Positions 13,228 through 24,577 of a DNA stretch of 64,000 nt are shown here, one piece after another. Position numbers and translations under genes: made by a program. The stretch lies in the NCBI RefSeq assembly GCF_022267325.1, contig NZ_JAIZBG010000001.1, positions 2,578,001 to 2,642,000 of the forward strand. Direction: 5' to 3'. The notes under the pieces are model-generated. The model was not told where the DNA came from and ran no database searches. It worked only from the letters and a program-made list of their open reading frames with translations. The number at the start of each line of letters is the position of its first letter. The stretch's first letter is position 1. Source of the DNA: Leptospira sanjuanensis. GTDB lineage: Bacteria > Spirochaetota > Leptospiria > Leptospirales > Leptospiraceae.

Positions 13228-13761
13228 CTATTTGCCGGCTTTGTTTAAATAAGGTATGGGATTTAGATAAAACATTTTTTTCCAACCTTCGATTCCTTTG
13301 TCTGCAAGCCAGAAATATGGGAAGAGAGTTACGATCGCATAATGGAGATGCGTTGGTTTTCCGGCCGCGTTTCCTGAATCTCCGACGGTTCCGATCATAG
13401 CTCCTTTACTTACATAAGAAAGGGAGAATGTTTCGATCTTATCCAAGTGCGCGTAGTAATGAAGTTTCCATTGCGGTCCCAACACAAGAACCACATTGCC
13501 TCCCATATCGATATTTCCTTGATAGAGAATGATTCCGTTTGTGGAAGAAAAAACCGTTCTTCCGCGCTTCGCAAAGATATCAACGCCTTTGTGCGTGATC
13601 GACTTTCCCCAAGGGTAAAACCAAAAAGAATCGGAATGGTAACTCGAAACACCGGCGTCTTCCACGGGCATCAAGAAGGATTCCTCCCAAGAAAAACCCA
13701 AAAGCAAAATCCCGAGCGCAATGGAAAAAAGGGCCCATCCTTTCGTTTTTTTGTTATTCAT
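13228..13761 (-). CDS. M23-family (LytM) metallopeptidase, exported
   Basis: A 177-residue protein with an N-terminal signal or anchor (WALFSIALGILLLGF) and a single M23 domain. The zinc ligands are visible: H57 and D61 (HKGVD), H140 in THLHY, plus the catalytic-site histidines H105 (YYAHLD) and H138. All LytM signature residues are therefore kept, so an active peptidoglycan endopeptidase in the periplasm is likely. The domain is compact, with no LysM or SH3 binding module. No operon partner is evident. Confidence 0.88.
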   Translation of the reverse strand: MNNKKTKGWALFSIALGILLLGFSWEESFLMPVEDAGVSSYHSDSFWFYPWGKSITHKGVDIFAKRGRTVFSSTNGIILYQGNIDMGGNVVLVLGPQWKLHYYAHLDKIETFSLSYVSKGAMIGTVGDSGNAAGKPTHLHYAIVTLFPYFWLADKGIEGWKKMFYLNPIPYLNKAGK

Positions 13762-13843
13762 CGAATTTGGTTTAACGGATTTTAAAGATAGGCAGGTTAT
13801 TTTTTATTTCTATTCTCGGGCAAAACATTTTTAAAATTGAATA

Positions 13844-15247
13844 TTAGGATTTACGAATTGTCCATCCGGTCCAAGCACAAACGAGCGAAATGATCGGACT
13901 ACAAAGATTTAAAACGGCGTAAGGAAGAAACACAACCACCGGAACTCCGAGCGCGGCGGCCATAAAAGAACCGCATGTGTTCCAAGGAACCAAGGCCGAC
14001 GTCATCGTTCCCGAATCCTCGAGCGCTCTCGAAAGGTTTTTGGAATCCAGCCCGTGTTCTTCATACGATTTTTTAAACATCTTTCCGGGAACTAAAATGG
14101 AAAGATACTGATCCGAAGAAAGCAGATTTGCGGAAACGCTCGTAAGGATGGTTCCCGTCAGAAGAGAACGATCCGTATTCGCAAATTTTAATATTCCTTT
14201 CGTAATCTTTTGGATAAAACCGGCGCCCTCCATCGCTCCCGCAAAAAACATCGCCGAAAAAATCAACCAAACGGTCGGAAGCATCGAAGCCATCCCCCCT
14301 CTCGAAAGAAGTGCGTCGGTCAGAACGTTCCCCGTCCTGGAAGCGTTCCCTTTCGAAGCGGAGTTCAAAACTTGTTTGTAGACTTCCTGAAAACTCAGAT
14401 CCGAATGTTGTAGAAAAATTCCCGATAGAACCCCCGAAAGAATTCCGGCAAGGATCGACGGGATTGCCGGAATCTTAAAGTAAATCAAAACGAAGGTTAG
14501 AACGGGAGGAATCAAAAGCAAAGGATGAATTCGAAAGGAATTCTCGAGCAAAGAAACGACTTCGTTCACCTTATGATCGATTCCTTCCGATCCGCTATAT
14601 CCCAAACCGATCCACGTAAAAAAAACGAGGGCGATACAGAAAGCCGGCAAAGTCGTATATAACATATGTTGAATATGACTGAATAAAGGAGTTCCCGCGA
14701 TCGAGGAAGCGAGGTTGGTCGTTTCCGAAAACGGAGAAAGTTTATCTCCGAAATACGCTCCCGATACGATGGCGCCCGCGGCAGCGCCGGGCGGAACATC
14801 GAGTGTGGTTCCGATTGCCATAAGCGCGACTCCGACCGTACCCGCGGTGGACCAGGAACTTCCCGTAATCAGCGAAACGACGGAGGACAACAAACAAGCG
14901 ATGACCAGAAAGAAGGACGGCTTGAGAATTTTCAAACCCCATACGATCATCGAAGGAACGATGCCCGACCAGATCCAAACTCCGATGAGAGAACCGATAA
15001 GCAGAAGAATCAACACTGGCTTTAAAACGTTCTTCAAAGATTCGAGGATGTGTTCTTCCAAAACGTCCCATTTGACTCCGAGTCGGATTCCGAGTAAACT
15101 CGCGACCGTCCCCGATAAGATCAGAAGCATCTGTGCCGGTCCGTCCACGGTTCCGTTTCCGAACACGACTCCCGCGTAACCGAGTCCCATCACAAGAACG
15201 ATGACAGGGATCAAAGATTCAAAAAGTCCGGGAGTGATCGTCTTCAC
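13844..15247 (-). CDS. nhaC: NhaC-family Na+/H+ antiporter
   Basis: A 467-residue polytopic membrane protein with about eleven hydrophobic segments. Family-like stretches include TGSSWSTAGTVGVALM, GAYFGDKLSPFSETTNLA and SALVPWNTCG, all typical of the NhaC antiporter family, which expels Na+ in exchange for H+. It starts at a GTG whose bases overlap the stop of the upstream pseudouridine synthase gene (GTGA), indicating translational coupling. Substrate could also be another organic or inorganic ion, as some NhaC relatives exchange malate and lactate. Confidence 0.85.
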   Translation of the reverse strand: MKTITPGLFESLIPVIVLVMGLGYAGVVFGNGTVDGPAQMLLILSGTVASLLGIRLGVKWDVLEEHILESLKNVLKPVLILLLIGSLIGVWIWSGIVPSMIVWGLKILKPSFFLVIACLLSSVVSLITGSSWSTAGTVGVALMAIGTTLDVPPGAAAGAIVSGAYFGDKLSPFSETTNLASSIAGTPLFSHIQHMLYTTLPAFCIALVFFTWIGLGYSGSEGIDHKVNEVVSLLENSFRIHPLLLIPPVLTFVLIYFKIPAIPSILAGILSGVLSGIFLQHSDLSFQEVYKQVLNSASKGNASRTGNVLTDALLSRGGMASMLPTVWLIFSAMFFAGAMEGAGFIQKITKGILKFANTDRSLLTGTILTSVSANLLSSDQYLSILVPGKMFKKSYEEHGLDSKNLSRALEDSGTMTSALVPWNTCGSFMAAALGVPVVVFLPYAVLNLCSPIISLVCAWTGWTIRKS

Positions 15248-16335
15248 GAAAAATCCTCCGGAAGAGGAGCTACGATTTTTAGTTTCTTTTTCGTAATCGG
15301 ATGTACGAATCGAACCGAGTAAGCGTGCAATGCCTGCCTTTCCATTCCGAGTCTCGTAATCAGATCCGGATTTTTACCTTCGATAAAATCCAAAAACGTA
15401 TCTTCGTCCTTTCCGTAGAGTTTATCACCCCAAAGAGGAAATCCCAAACCGTAGAGAGTCGCCCGGATTTGGTGCATACGCCCCGTCACCGGTCTGCACA
15501 AAACGAAAGAATGGGTCGGTTTAGTGGATCCGTCGTTTGGAAGCGGCCGTTTCGTTTTATCGAACGCGGTAGAATGTCCGATCCGATCGGATTCAATTTT
15601 TTGAAAGTAGGTCAGACAGATTTCCTCGTTCGGCTCCGAGAAAGAATTTTCTAAAACGACATTCTTTTTTTCGGAAAAAATATTCCGATTCCGCGGAAGT
15701 TCCGCAAAGGCGCGTTTTTTTCTGATCTTTGAAGTAGAATCCGGTTTCAAAACTCCGTATGCGGTTTTTCGGTGGGGAAAATTCCCGTACACTTTGCTAA
15801 TATAGAATTTCTGAATATTCCCGGAACTGAATAAAGAGGAAAGCGAGGAAGCGACCATGGAATTCTTCGCGAATAAAACCGCGCCCGAAGTCTCCCGATC
15901 GAGTCTATGAATCGTGAACAATGTTCCGAAACGGCCGGATTCGTTCAACAAAGTCAGAAGGTTTCCCTTTCGATACGCTCCCGCGGGATGAACGGGTAAA
16001 TCCCCCGGCTTGTTCACGGCTACGATCCAATCATCTTCGAACAAAATCGTATAATCGGTCCGAACCGGAGGTTCTTCTTTTTCCACGGGTTGATAAACGA
16101 CAATCTCCCCTTCTCGGATCAATACGCCCGGCTTTACTTTCTTACCGGAAACCAAAATTCTTCCTTCGGAAATTTCCTTTTGCCAAGCCGTTCTGGAATG
16201 ATACGTGAATTTTTTGGAAAGAAAGTGATCGAGTCTCGTTCCGGATTCTTCCTTGGAGATCGCGATCTGTAGAGTTTCGGAATCTCGTTCCGAGCCTGGG
16301 GATAAATCCGGGTTGTCGATCAAAACTGCGCCCAA
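15244..16335 (-). CDS. RluA-family RNA pseudouridine synthase
   Basis: A protein of about 363 residues with an N-terminal S4 RNA-binding domain (GTRLDHFLSKKF to the GEIVVY segment) and a pseudouridine synthase domain with the RluA signature IHRLDRETSG, whose Asp is catalytic. A later conserved block is GRMHQIRATLYGLGFPLWGDKLYG. It contains an unusual insertion of about 50 polar residues before HSFVLCRPVTGRMHQIR. No ATG fits the start; a TTG at 16335 lies 5 bases after the PilZ gene stop with AAGGAAC upstream, and a second TTG is at 16323. The RNA target (23S rRNA or tRNA) cannot be told. Confidence 0.82.
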   Translation of the reverse strand: MGAVLIDNPDLSPGSERDSETLQIAISKEESGTRLDHFLSKKFTYHSRTAWQKEISEGRILVSGKKVKPGVLIREGEIVVYQPVEKEEPPVRTDYTILFEDDWIVAVNKPGDLPVHPAGAYRKGNLLTLLNESGRFGTLFTIHRLDRETSGAVLFAKNSMVASSLSSLFSSGNIQKFYISKVYGNFPHRKTAYGVLKPDSTSKIRKKRAFAELPRNRNIFSEKKNVVLENSFSEPNEEICLTYFQKIESDRIGHSTAFDKTKRPLPNDGSTKPTHSFVLCRPVTGRMHQIRATLYGLGFPLWGDKLYGKDEDTFLDFIEGKNPDLITRLGMERQALHAYSVRFVHPITKKKLKIVAPLPEDFS

Positions 16336-16340
16336 AAAGT

Positions 16341-17417
16341 TTAGTGTTCCTTGGAATCGACGTAGGTCTGAATCATGTTCTCTTCCCGTTCGTTCAAGTT
16401 GAAGAACTCGCAACCGATGCGAAACATCTTGTCCGTATTGTTGATGTTTCGGATAACGGCTCGAAACGTCCCCTTGTTTTCCGCGGAAAGATTCAGATCG
16501 AACAGGATCGTTTCTCCCACGGTAAAACTTCTCGAAAAGAAAATCGACTGCGGATGAAAAAAACCGACCCCTTGCATGGAGATGTTGTCCACGTTGCATT
16601 TTTCCTTGGATTCTTGAAAGAAACCGGAAGCGATCACTTCCTTCGAAACCGCGTTGGCCGCGATGTTCGCCGCGTTGAAGTCGTTCGTGCCGAGTTCCTT
16701 GTCCGAAAGAATCTGAACGTAGCCGAGAGGGGTATAACCCTTGTACCGAATCATAATCGAAATTTCGGAGATGATTCCCGGATCGAGTTTATTTACAGCG
16801 ATCAGTTTTTGATATTCGGGAAACGGAAGAAACTGAAACCCTGCGCTTCCGTCTCCTCTGGAATTTCGATCCAGAACGTAGATCGCCTGATCGAAGTTGT
16901 ACATCAGTCTGAGACGGTTATCCATGCGGTCCGAAAAGAAAACGCTGGAATGAGGATACGTTTCCCTGAGTTGTTTCGCGTGTTTTTTTACGATCTCGTC
17001 GATCTTTTTATCAGCAAATCCTAATGTTTTTCTCAGATTCCCCTGATTGATGATGTTGGTAAGACTGATCTGCGAACCGTTGGCGCTAGCGTCCACGTGA
17101 ATCCGTTCTTCCGTCCTTTGAGCGACGGTAACTTGAATCGCGGTAGCAAGAAGAAGTTCGACTCCGTTGGCAGGATTGTGCATCTCTACCGTGAACAATG
17201 CCGCAAATCTGTGATTGTTGTGAACGAGAAAAAGTTTTCGATGCGCTTCCGTCGGAGTTCCGGGCGGAAGAGTGACCACGATGCGAACCGCATCCTTGAG
17301 ACCGACGACCCGCACTGGCAAAGGACGATTGTCAACGAGGATCACGACCGGAAGTCTGGTAAAAAGAGACTGAAGAATTTTGTGAATTCCTTCCGGGTCA
17401 TTGATGATTTTATCCAT
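16341..17417 (-). CDS. PilZ/DUF1577-type protein, possible c-di-GMP responder
   Basis: A 358-residue cytoplasmic protein. The last 100 residues contain a PilZ-like barrel (CNVDNISMQGVGFF, then VGETILFDLNLS, then MFRIGCEFFNLNEREE), where the NISMQGVGF block corresponds to the (D/N)xSxxG half of the c-di-GMP binding motif. The N-terminal region has the look of the DUF1577 family described from Leptospira. The arginine pair usually found before this block (RxxxR) is not evident, so ligand binding is uncertain. It precedes the RluA-type gene by 5 bases. A diguanylate-cyclase-type gene lies 5 kb away. Confidence 0.68.
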   Translation of the reverse strand: MDKIINDPEGIHKILQSLFTRLPVVILVDNRPLPVRVVGLKDAVRIVVTLPPGTPTEAHRKLFLVHNNHRFAALFTVEMHNPANGVELLLATAIQVTVAQRTEERIHVDASANGSQISLTNIINQGNLRKTLGFADKKIDEIVKKHAKQLRETYPHSSVFFSDRMDNRLRLMYNFDQAIYVLDRNSRGDGSAGFQFLPFPEYQKLIAVNKLDPGIISEISIMIRYKGYTPLGYVQILSDKELGTNDFNAANIAANAVSKEVIASGFFQESKEKCNVDNISMQGVGFFHPQSIFFSRSFTVGETILFDLNLSAENKGTFRAVIRNINNTDKMFRIGCEFFNLNEREENMIQTYVDSKEH

Positions 17418-17519
17418 GAATTTGGTCGAGATCCGTTATTCCCGTTTCCATCGGGGACGAAACCCCGATTTGCGGTTTGAATATTGGATCGGAAATGCCG
17501 AGTTAGTAAAACGATTTTC

Positions 17520-19802
17520 TTATTGTGAAACCGAATTTTCTTCGTCGTTTTTTTTCCGGAACAGAAGATCCATTCCGATGCCTCGAAGGGTTTCCGCTCC
17601 GGTCACGTTCATGGATTGCAAAAGATGTTCGGTATATTGCGAAATTAAAAATCGAATTCCTGCGACTCCGCCTCCGACCGCAAAAATCGCCATCGGCCTT
17701 CCCACAAGAACAGTGTCCGCGCCGAGAGCGATCATTTTGAAGACGTCCATCCCGCTTCGAACTCCTCCGTCCACGGCGATCGGAATTTTATCTCCGACAG
17801 CTTTGCGAATTCCCGATAGAACCCTCGCGGTTCCGGGCATATCGTCCAAGACCCTTCCGCCGTGATTGGAAACTACGATACAATCCGCACCCGCGTCGAT
17901 CGCAAGTTGCGCGTCTTCCGGAGTCATGATTCCCTTCACGATAAAAGGAAGTTTTGTAAGAGAACGGATCTTTCCGAGTTTAGAGACGTTGCGGGTTACG
18001 GAAGAAATGTTCCTTAAAGTCATCGTTTTGAAGTTCACCGCGTCCACGTCCATTCCGAGCGCGAACAAACCCGCATTTTCGGATTCTTGAAACCGTTCCT
18101 TTAAAAGACCTTCGTCTTCTCTCGGTTTGCAGATGAGAATCGCATCCGCCTTCGTTTTACGGACCGCTTCGAGCATAATAAGATATTTGTCCGGGCTGGC
18201 GCCGTCGCCTAACCATGCTAAGGTGCCGGAAGTTTGACAACCTTCGAGAAGTGTTGCCGCAAACGTGAACTCGTCCATGGCGCCGTTCATGTTGGTGACT
18301 GCGCCGGTCATCGGCGCGGCCATCAAAGGAGTTTTGATTTTTTTCCCTAAAAAGTGAGTTTCCGTCGAGCCTTGCGTATGTTCGCGGATGTATCTAGGAA
18401 GAATGGAATATTCCTGTAAGGCCTTGACGTTGTCTTGGAAGGTAAGCATTCTTCCCAAACCGCCCATACCGGGAACGCCGGAAGCGCAATCGGTTCCGTC
18501 GCATACTTTACAAACCCAGCATATATCTTTCCCGAATCGGATTCTCGCGTTTTGTTGGATTTCTTTTTCGGAAACGGAATAGAGCTCGTCGCAGGTAAAA
18601 CGGATCGTATTTTTTACTGTTTCGAAAACGGCTTCGGCCTTTTCGAGAGTGTCCGCGCTTATGATGACGTGGCCCGTCTTTTCGATGTTATTCGTGGGTT
18701 CCTGGATGATATCGCCGATCTTGTTCATAAAGAAGAGATCGTTGACGCCTTCGATCTTGCGAGTCTCTTCGATTCCGTCGATCGCGAGAAGTTTTCCTCT
18801 CGGAGCCAACAGACAACGTTCGATCGAAACGCGTTTTACGGTAGGAGTTAAGTTGTCCGGTTCTTCTCCGAGTGCGATGAGAATTGCGGCTCGGTTCAGG
18901 TTGATCCCGGAGGAAAGGGGAAACGTAAACGCGGACATAAAACCGCCGGAAAGCCTTGCCGCGATCTCGCCCACTTTTACTCCGTCCGGAGTGACCTTGA
19001 TATCGCCCTTACCGGCGCCGAGAGTGATTCCGAGCGCCTTCATGCTTCGAAACATCACGTCTTCCACTTCCTTTAAAACGGAAGGACTTAAACTCGAAGG
19101 CATGTTGTGTCCCATCTCGATAAAGAACGGTTCGCGTTCGATGATTCGATCGGCGATTCCGGTAATCACGAAATTTCCGTTCCAAGTCAACGCGTCGACG
19201 GAAACTTCCGGACCGGGCATGTATTCTTCTAAGATCATTTCCCCCGTGGGAGAATATTTTTTCGCGTGTTTAAAGGCCGCTTGTAATTCTTCCCTGTTTT
19301 CAACCTTGATGACTCCGCGCGCGCCCATGTTGTCCGCAGGTTTCATGACGAGGGGAAATTTCAAAAATTCTAATGCTTCTCGCGTGTCAGCAAGGCTCCA
19401 AACGGGAGCGAAACCGGGAAGAGGAATCCCCGCTTTTTTCAGACGTTCGCGCATCTTCACTTTGTTGGAAGCGGCTTCCGCGTCAACGTAACGAATTCCG
19501 GGAAGATCCAGCGCGTTCGCGACGGCGGCAACCGTCATACTCGCGTCCGTTCCGGCGGTGATCACTCCGTCGATCTTGATCTTGGTCGCGAGTTTTTTGG
19601 ATTCGCGCACCATTCCCTCGATGTCCTTCGTGCTCATCACCATCGGAATGTCGCAGATCTTCATACCGGGTGCGTCGCCGTTCATATCGGCTACGACCGT
19701 CGTGAGTTTCATCATTCTCGCAGTTTGGATGATGGGCACCTGGAGAAGTCCACCGCCCACGATGAGAATCGTTTTTCCCGTAATTTTATGACTCAGTGAC
19801 AA
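17520..19802 (-). CDS. ATP-grasp / FMN-dependent alpha-hydroxy-acid dehydrogenase fusion
   Basis: A 760-residue two-enzyme fusion. Residues 1-410 are a carbamoyl-phosphate-synthase-type ATP-grasp ligase: an N-terminal Rossmann-like part (ILIVGGGLLQVPI), the ATP-binding core around LVMKPADNMGARGV (K154) and the metal/nucleotide segment GDIKV...GEIAARLSGG. Residues 428-439 form a four-cysteine linker (C428, C431, C434, C439). Residues 440-745 are an FMN oxidoreductase of the glycolate/lactate oxidase fold with K623, the catalytic H647 and R650 (SNHGGRVLDD), the D678GG phosphate site and GRP at 701-703. It starts at TTG with AGGA upstream, 15 bases after mnmA. Substrates are unknown. Confidence 0.88.
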   Translation of the reverse strand: MSLSHKITGKTILIVGGGLLQVPIIQTARMMKLTTVVADMNGDAPGMKICDIPMVMSTKDIEGMVRESKKLATKIKIDGVITAGTDASMTVAAVANALDLPGIRYVDAEAASNKVKMRERLKKAGIPLPGFAPVWSLADTREALEFLKFPLVMKPADNMGARGVIKVENREELQAAFKHAKKYSPTGEMILEEYMPGPEVSVDALTWNGNFVITGIADRIIEREPFFIEMGHNMPSSLSPSVLKEVEDVMFRSMKALGITLGAGKGDIKVTPDGVKVGEIAARLSGGFMSAFTFPLSSGINLNRAAILIALGEEPDNLTPTVKRVSIERCLLAPRGKLLAIDGIEETRKIEGVNDLFFMNKIGDIIQEPTNNIEKTGHVIISADTLEKAEAVFETVKNTIRFTCDELYSVSEKEIQQNARIRFGKDICWVCKVCDGTDCASGVPGMGGLGRMLTFQDNVKALQEYSILPRYIREHTQGSTETHFLGKKIKTPLMAAPMTGAVTNMNGAMDEFTFAATLLEGCQTSGTLAWLGDGASPDKYLIMLEAVRKTKADAILICKPREDEGLLKERFQESENAGLFALGMDVDAVNFKTMTLRNISSVTRNVSKLGKIRSLTKLPFIVKGIMTPEDAQLAIDAGADCIVVSNHGGRVLDDMPGTARVLSGIRKAVGDKIPIAVDGGVRSGMDVFKMIALGADTVLVGRPMAIFAVGGGVAGIRFLISQYTEHLLQSMNVTGAETLRGIGMDLLFRKKNDEENSVSQ

Positions 19803-19817
19803 AAAGAAAAATCCTCG

Positions 19818-20954
<1,137 letters not shown>

Positions 20955-21914
20955 CTACTTTCCGCCGTCTTTCCCTACTATACCTATAAGACTCCGTTTC
21001 ATGTCCAAAAGAATTCTATGCTCGTTCAGCCAGTTTACTCCCAGAATTCCCTGGATTCGGACTCCCGTGGGAACTCCCGAAAAATCCACAGGAAGGCCGG
21101 AAGGAAGAATTTCGAGATTCTCCACACAAATAGACGTGGTATCAATACAAAGTTTCCGTATAAAACGCGTTCTTACGTTCAAAACCTTGCCTTGAAAGTT
21201 GAGAATCTGGACCGGCCGACTCGAGGAAGTTTCCTCCACAAAACCGGGAACCGGTTTGGGAAGTTCCAAAAGACTCAGATCGGCGCCCGTATCCATCAAA
21301 AGAAGGGCTTTTTCATCCGGGCTGTAATTCATTTCTAAAACCGGGTGACCGGAAAAAAAACGGAGCGGTTCCGTGTTCTGTGCAAGACCCGGAAATTCGG
21401 GAACCATGGACTCGGCGAACTCTCCACCCGCGGTTTCGAGAAAACGGATCTGATTCGGATATTCTAATATTAGAATTTTCTCATACAGAGCGTCCATCCC
21501 GATGATCCCGTCCAGTTCCAGACTTCCGGAAAAACCGTGGGAATGAACCGTCATTTCCTTAAAAACGGGATGGCTTTTGTGAAAAAGTCGGATCGTCCGG
21601 ATTTTTCGAACCGAATCGTCCTTCCCTCCGGGATAGGTCACCGCGATTCTTCGTTTGGCATCCTGTTCGGAAAAATATTTCTCATCCAAAAAGGAGAATC
21701 TCGAACCGGTATCCACAAGAAACCGGAGCGGTTTTTCATCGGGGGAAAGGGAAAGTTGAATAAAGCGGAATCCGCTTCGTTCCTGAAACGGAAGAATGAT
21801 TTCGATTCCCCCGGAAACGGAAGAGATCCGTGCCTGCGAGGGAATCAGAGAACAGGAAAGAAAAAAGAAAACTACGAAGGAGAGAAGTATCCTCAGATAA
21901 GTTTTTTGATACAT
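20955..21914 (-). CDS. Retropepsin-like aspartyl protease lipoprotein with two DTG motifs
   Basis: A protein of about 319 residues from the ATG at 21914 (MYQKTYLRILLSF); an ATG at 21929 is also possible. A lipoprotein signal (VVFFFLSC) is followed by two tandem halves, each with a retropepsin-type active-site motif: FLVDTGSRFSFL and LLMDTGADLSLL, each followed by a Leu/Ile-rich strand such as GIIGMDAL and GILGVNWL (the psi-loop IxG block). This repeats the A2-like fold twice in one chain, like pepsin, instead of the homodimer of single-domain forms. It is probably an envelope protease. It overlaps the upstream small gene by 22 bases. Confidence 0.72.
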   Translation of the reverse strand: MYQKTYLRILLSFVVFFFLSCSLIPSQARISSVSGGIEIILPFQERSGFRFIQLSLSPDEKPLRFLVDTGSRFSFLDEKYFSEQDAKRRIAVTYPGGKDDSVRKIRTIRLFHKSHPVFKEMTVHSHGFSGSLELDGIIGMDALYEKILILEYPNQIRFLETAGGEFAESMVPEFPGLAQNTEPLRFFSGHPVLEMNYSPDEKALLLMDTGADLSLLELPKPVPGFVEETSSSRPVQILNFQGKVLNVRTRFIRKLCIDTTSICVENLEILPSGLPVDFSGVPTGVRIQGILGVNWLNEHRILLDMKRSLIGIVGKDGGK

Positions 21915-22123
21915 TTCTGATTGGAACATCGTGTATAGTCGATCACGCAGTCCCGATACTGAATTCCCGTGATCGGGTCCGCGGGTTTGTATTCTATAAA
22001 ACACGAATACGGGGAAAAATCAAATTTTTCTTTCCCGAGGGCGCGATCCTGAATCCGTTTTGTAAGTTCTGTTTCCTCGAGTCCGCTCAGAGGAATCTGG
22101 TACAGCAGGAGATTCTTTTCCAT
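21893..22123 (-). CDS. Small protein of unknown function, Cys-containing
   Basis: A 76-residue open frame starting ATG (MEKNLLLYQIPLSGLEE) and ending CIKKLI. It has four cysteines near its C-terminal half (SCFIEY, DCVIDYTRC, KC) and no signal peptide. It precedes, and overlaps by 22 bases, the retropepsin-like gene. The amino-acid make-up is protein-like, which is why I keep it, but the ribosome-binding site is weak and the family is unrecognised. It could be a small regulatory or metal-binding protein, or a chance frame. Confidence 0.45.
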   Translation of the reverse strand: MEKNLLLYQIPLSGLEETELTKRIQDRALGKEKFDFSPYSCFIEYKPADPITGIQYRDCVIDYTRCSNQKCIKKLI

Positions 22124-22163
22124 ACCGTACTCATCGGCAGATTCCGAAAAAAGAAAAGTTTTT

Positions 22164-23222
<1,059 letters not shown>

Positions 23223-23414
23223 ACGGTTGGTTCTCCGGTCTCTGTAGATGCTAAGGGAGTGTTTTCCAATTGAGTGCCGAGTCTAATTCGACGTTCTTTT
23301 TCATTCGAAATGATTCTCTTTAAGAGGTTATCAGACCAATTTTTCTTTAAAAATCAATTCTTTTTGCCGATTTCTTGTTGCTTTCGAAGCTTCCAAGCAA
23401 ATACTGACCTATAG

Positions 23415-23802
<388 letters not shown>

Positions 23803-24576
23803 TCAACCGCCTAACTCTTGAGAACGTTTGGTGGCCGCTTTGACTGCTTGCAGAATCGAATCCGTAAATCCGTTCTTTTCCAACTCCGCAAGCCCGGCAA
23901 TCGTCGTCCCTCCGGGAGAAGTCACCTTATTCTTCCAAACTTCCGGATGAGCGGAAGGATCTTTTTTTCTTTCTTTGCGAAGAAGTTCCGCAGAACCGAT
24001 CACGGTTTGAATGCTGAGATCCAAAGCCTCTTGATAACCCAGTCCGGAAAGAACTCCGCCTTCGGCTAACGCTTGAATGAATTTAAAAACGAACGCCGGT
24101 CCCGAACCGGATAATCCCGTAACCGCATCGAGTAAAGATTCGGAACCCAGTTCCACCGAATGACCGAGGGATTGAAAGATTTCGGTTACGGTTTCATACA
24201 AATCCTTATCGCCAAAGTAACCGATCGCACCTTCCGATACGAGCAAAGGAAGATTCGGCATAACGCGTACGACTTGCGATCCGTTCGGAAGATGTTTTCG
24301 AAGCGTTTCCGTTCCGATTCCCGCGGCGACGGAGATGATTTTTTTGGGCGATTTGATTTGTCCGAGTAACTCCGTGACCTTGCCGGGTTTTACACAGACA
24401 ATCATCACGTCGGACTTTGCGGAGAATTCTTCCCAAGAAGAAACGAGTTCGATTTTTTGATTCGAGGTCATGTAGGGGTCGTAACCCAAAACCTGTGTCG
24501 GATAACGTTTTTTGAGGGAGAGATAAATCGCTCCTCCCATATTTCCGCAGCCTGCAATGCCGATCGTATGTTTCAT
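23803..24576 (-). CDS. proC: Pyrroline-5-carboxylate reductase
   Basis: A 257-residue enzyme that reduces pyrroline-5-carboxylate to proline with NAD(P)H. The N-terminal Rossmann fold is seen in GIAGCGNMGGAI, the core in VRVMPNLPLLV, and the family signature in LSGSGPAFVFKFIQALAEGG and VTSPGGTTIAGLAELEKNG. Its ATG lies one base after the stop of the upstream YggS-type gene and is preceded by AGGAAC. ProC paired with the PLP-binding YggS/PLPBP protein is a widespread arrangement, which supports both calls. The longer frame to 24594 is less likely. Confidence 0.95.
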   Translation of the reverse strand: MKHTIGIAGCGNMGGAIYLSLKKRYPTQVLGYDPYMTSNQKIELVSSWEEFSAKSDVMIVCVKPGKVTELLGQIKSPKKIISVAAGIGTETLRKHLPNGSQVVRVMPNLPLLVSEGAIGYFGDKDLYETVTEIFQSLGHSVELGSESLLDAVTGLSGSGPAFVFKFIQALAEGGVLSGLGYQEALDLSIQTVIGSAELLRKERKKDPSAHPEVWKNKVTSPGGTTIAGLAELEKNGFTDSILQAVKAATKRSQELGG

Positions 24577-24577
24577 T

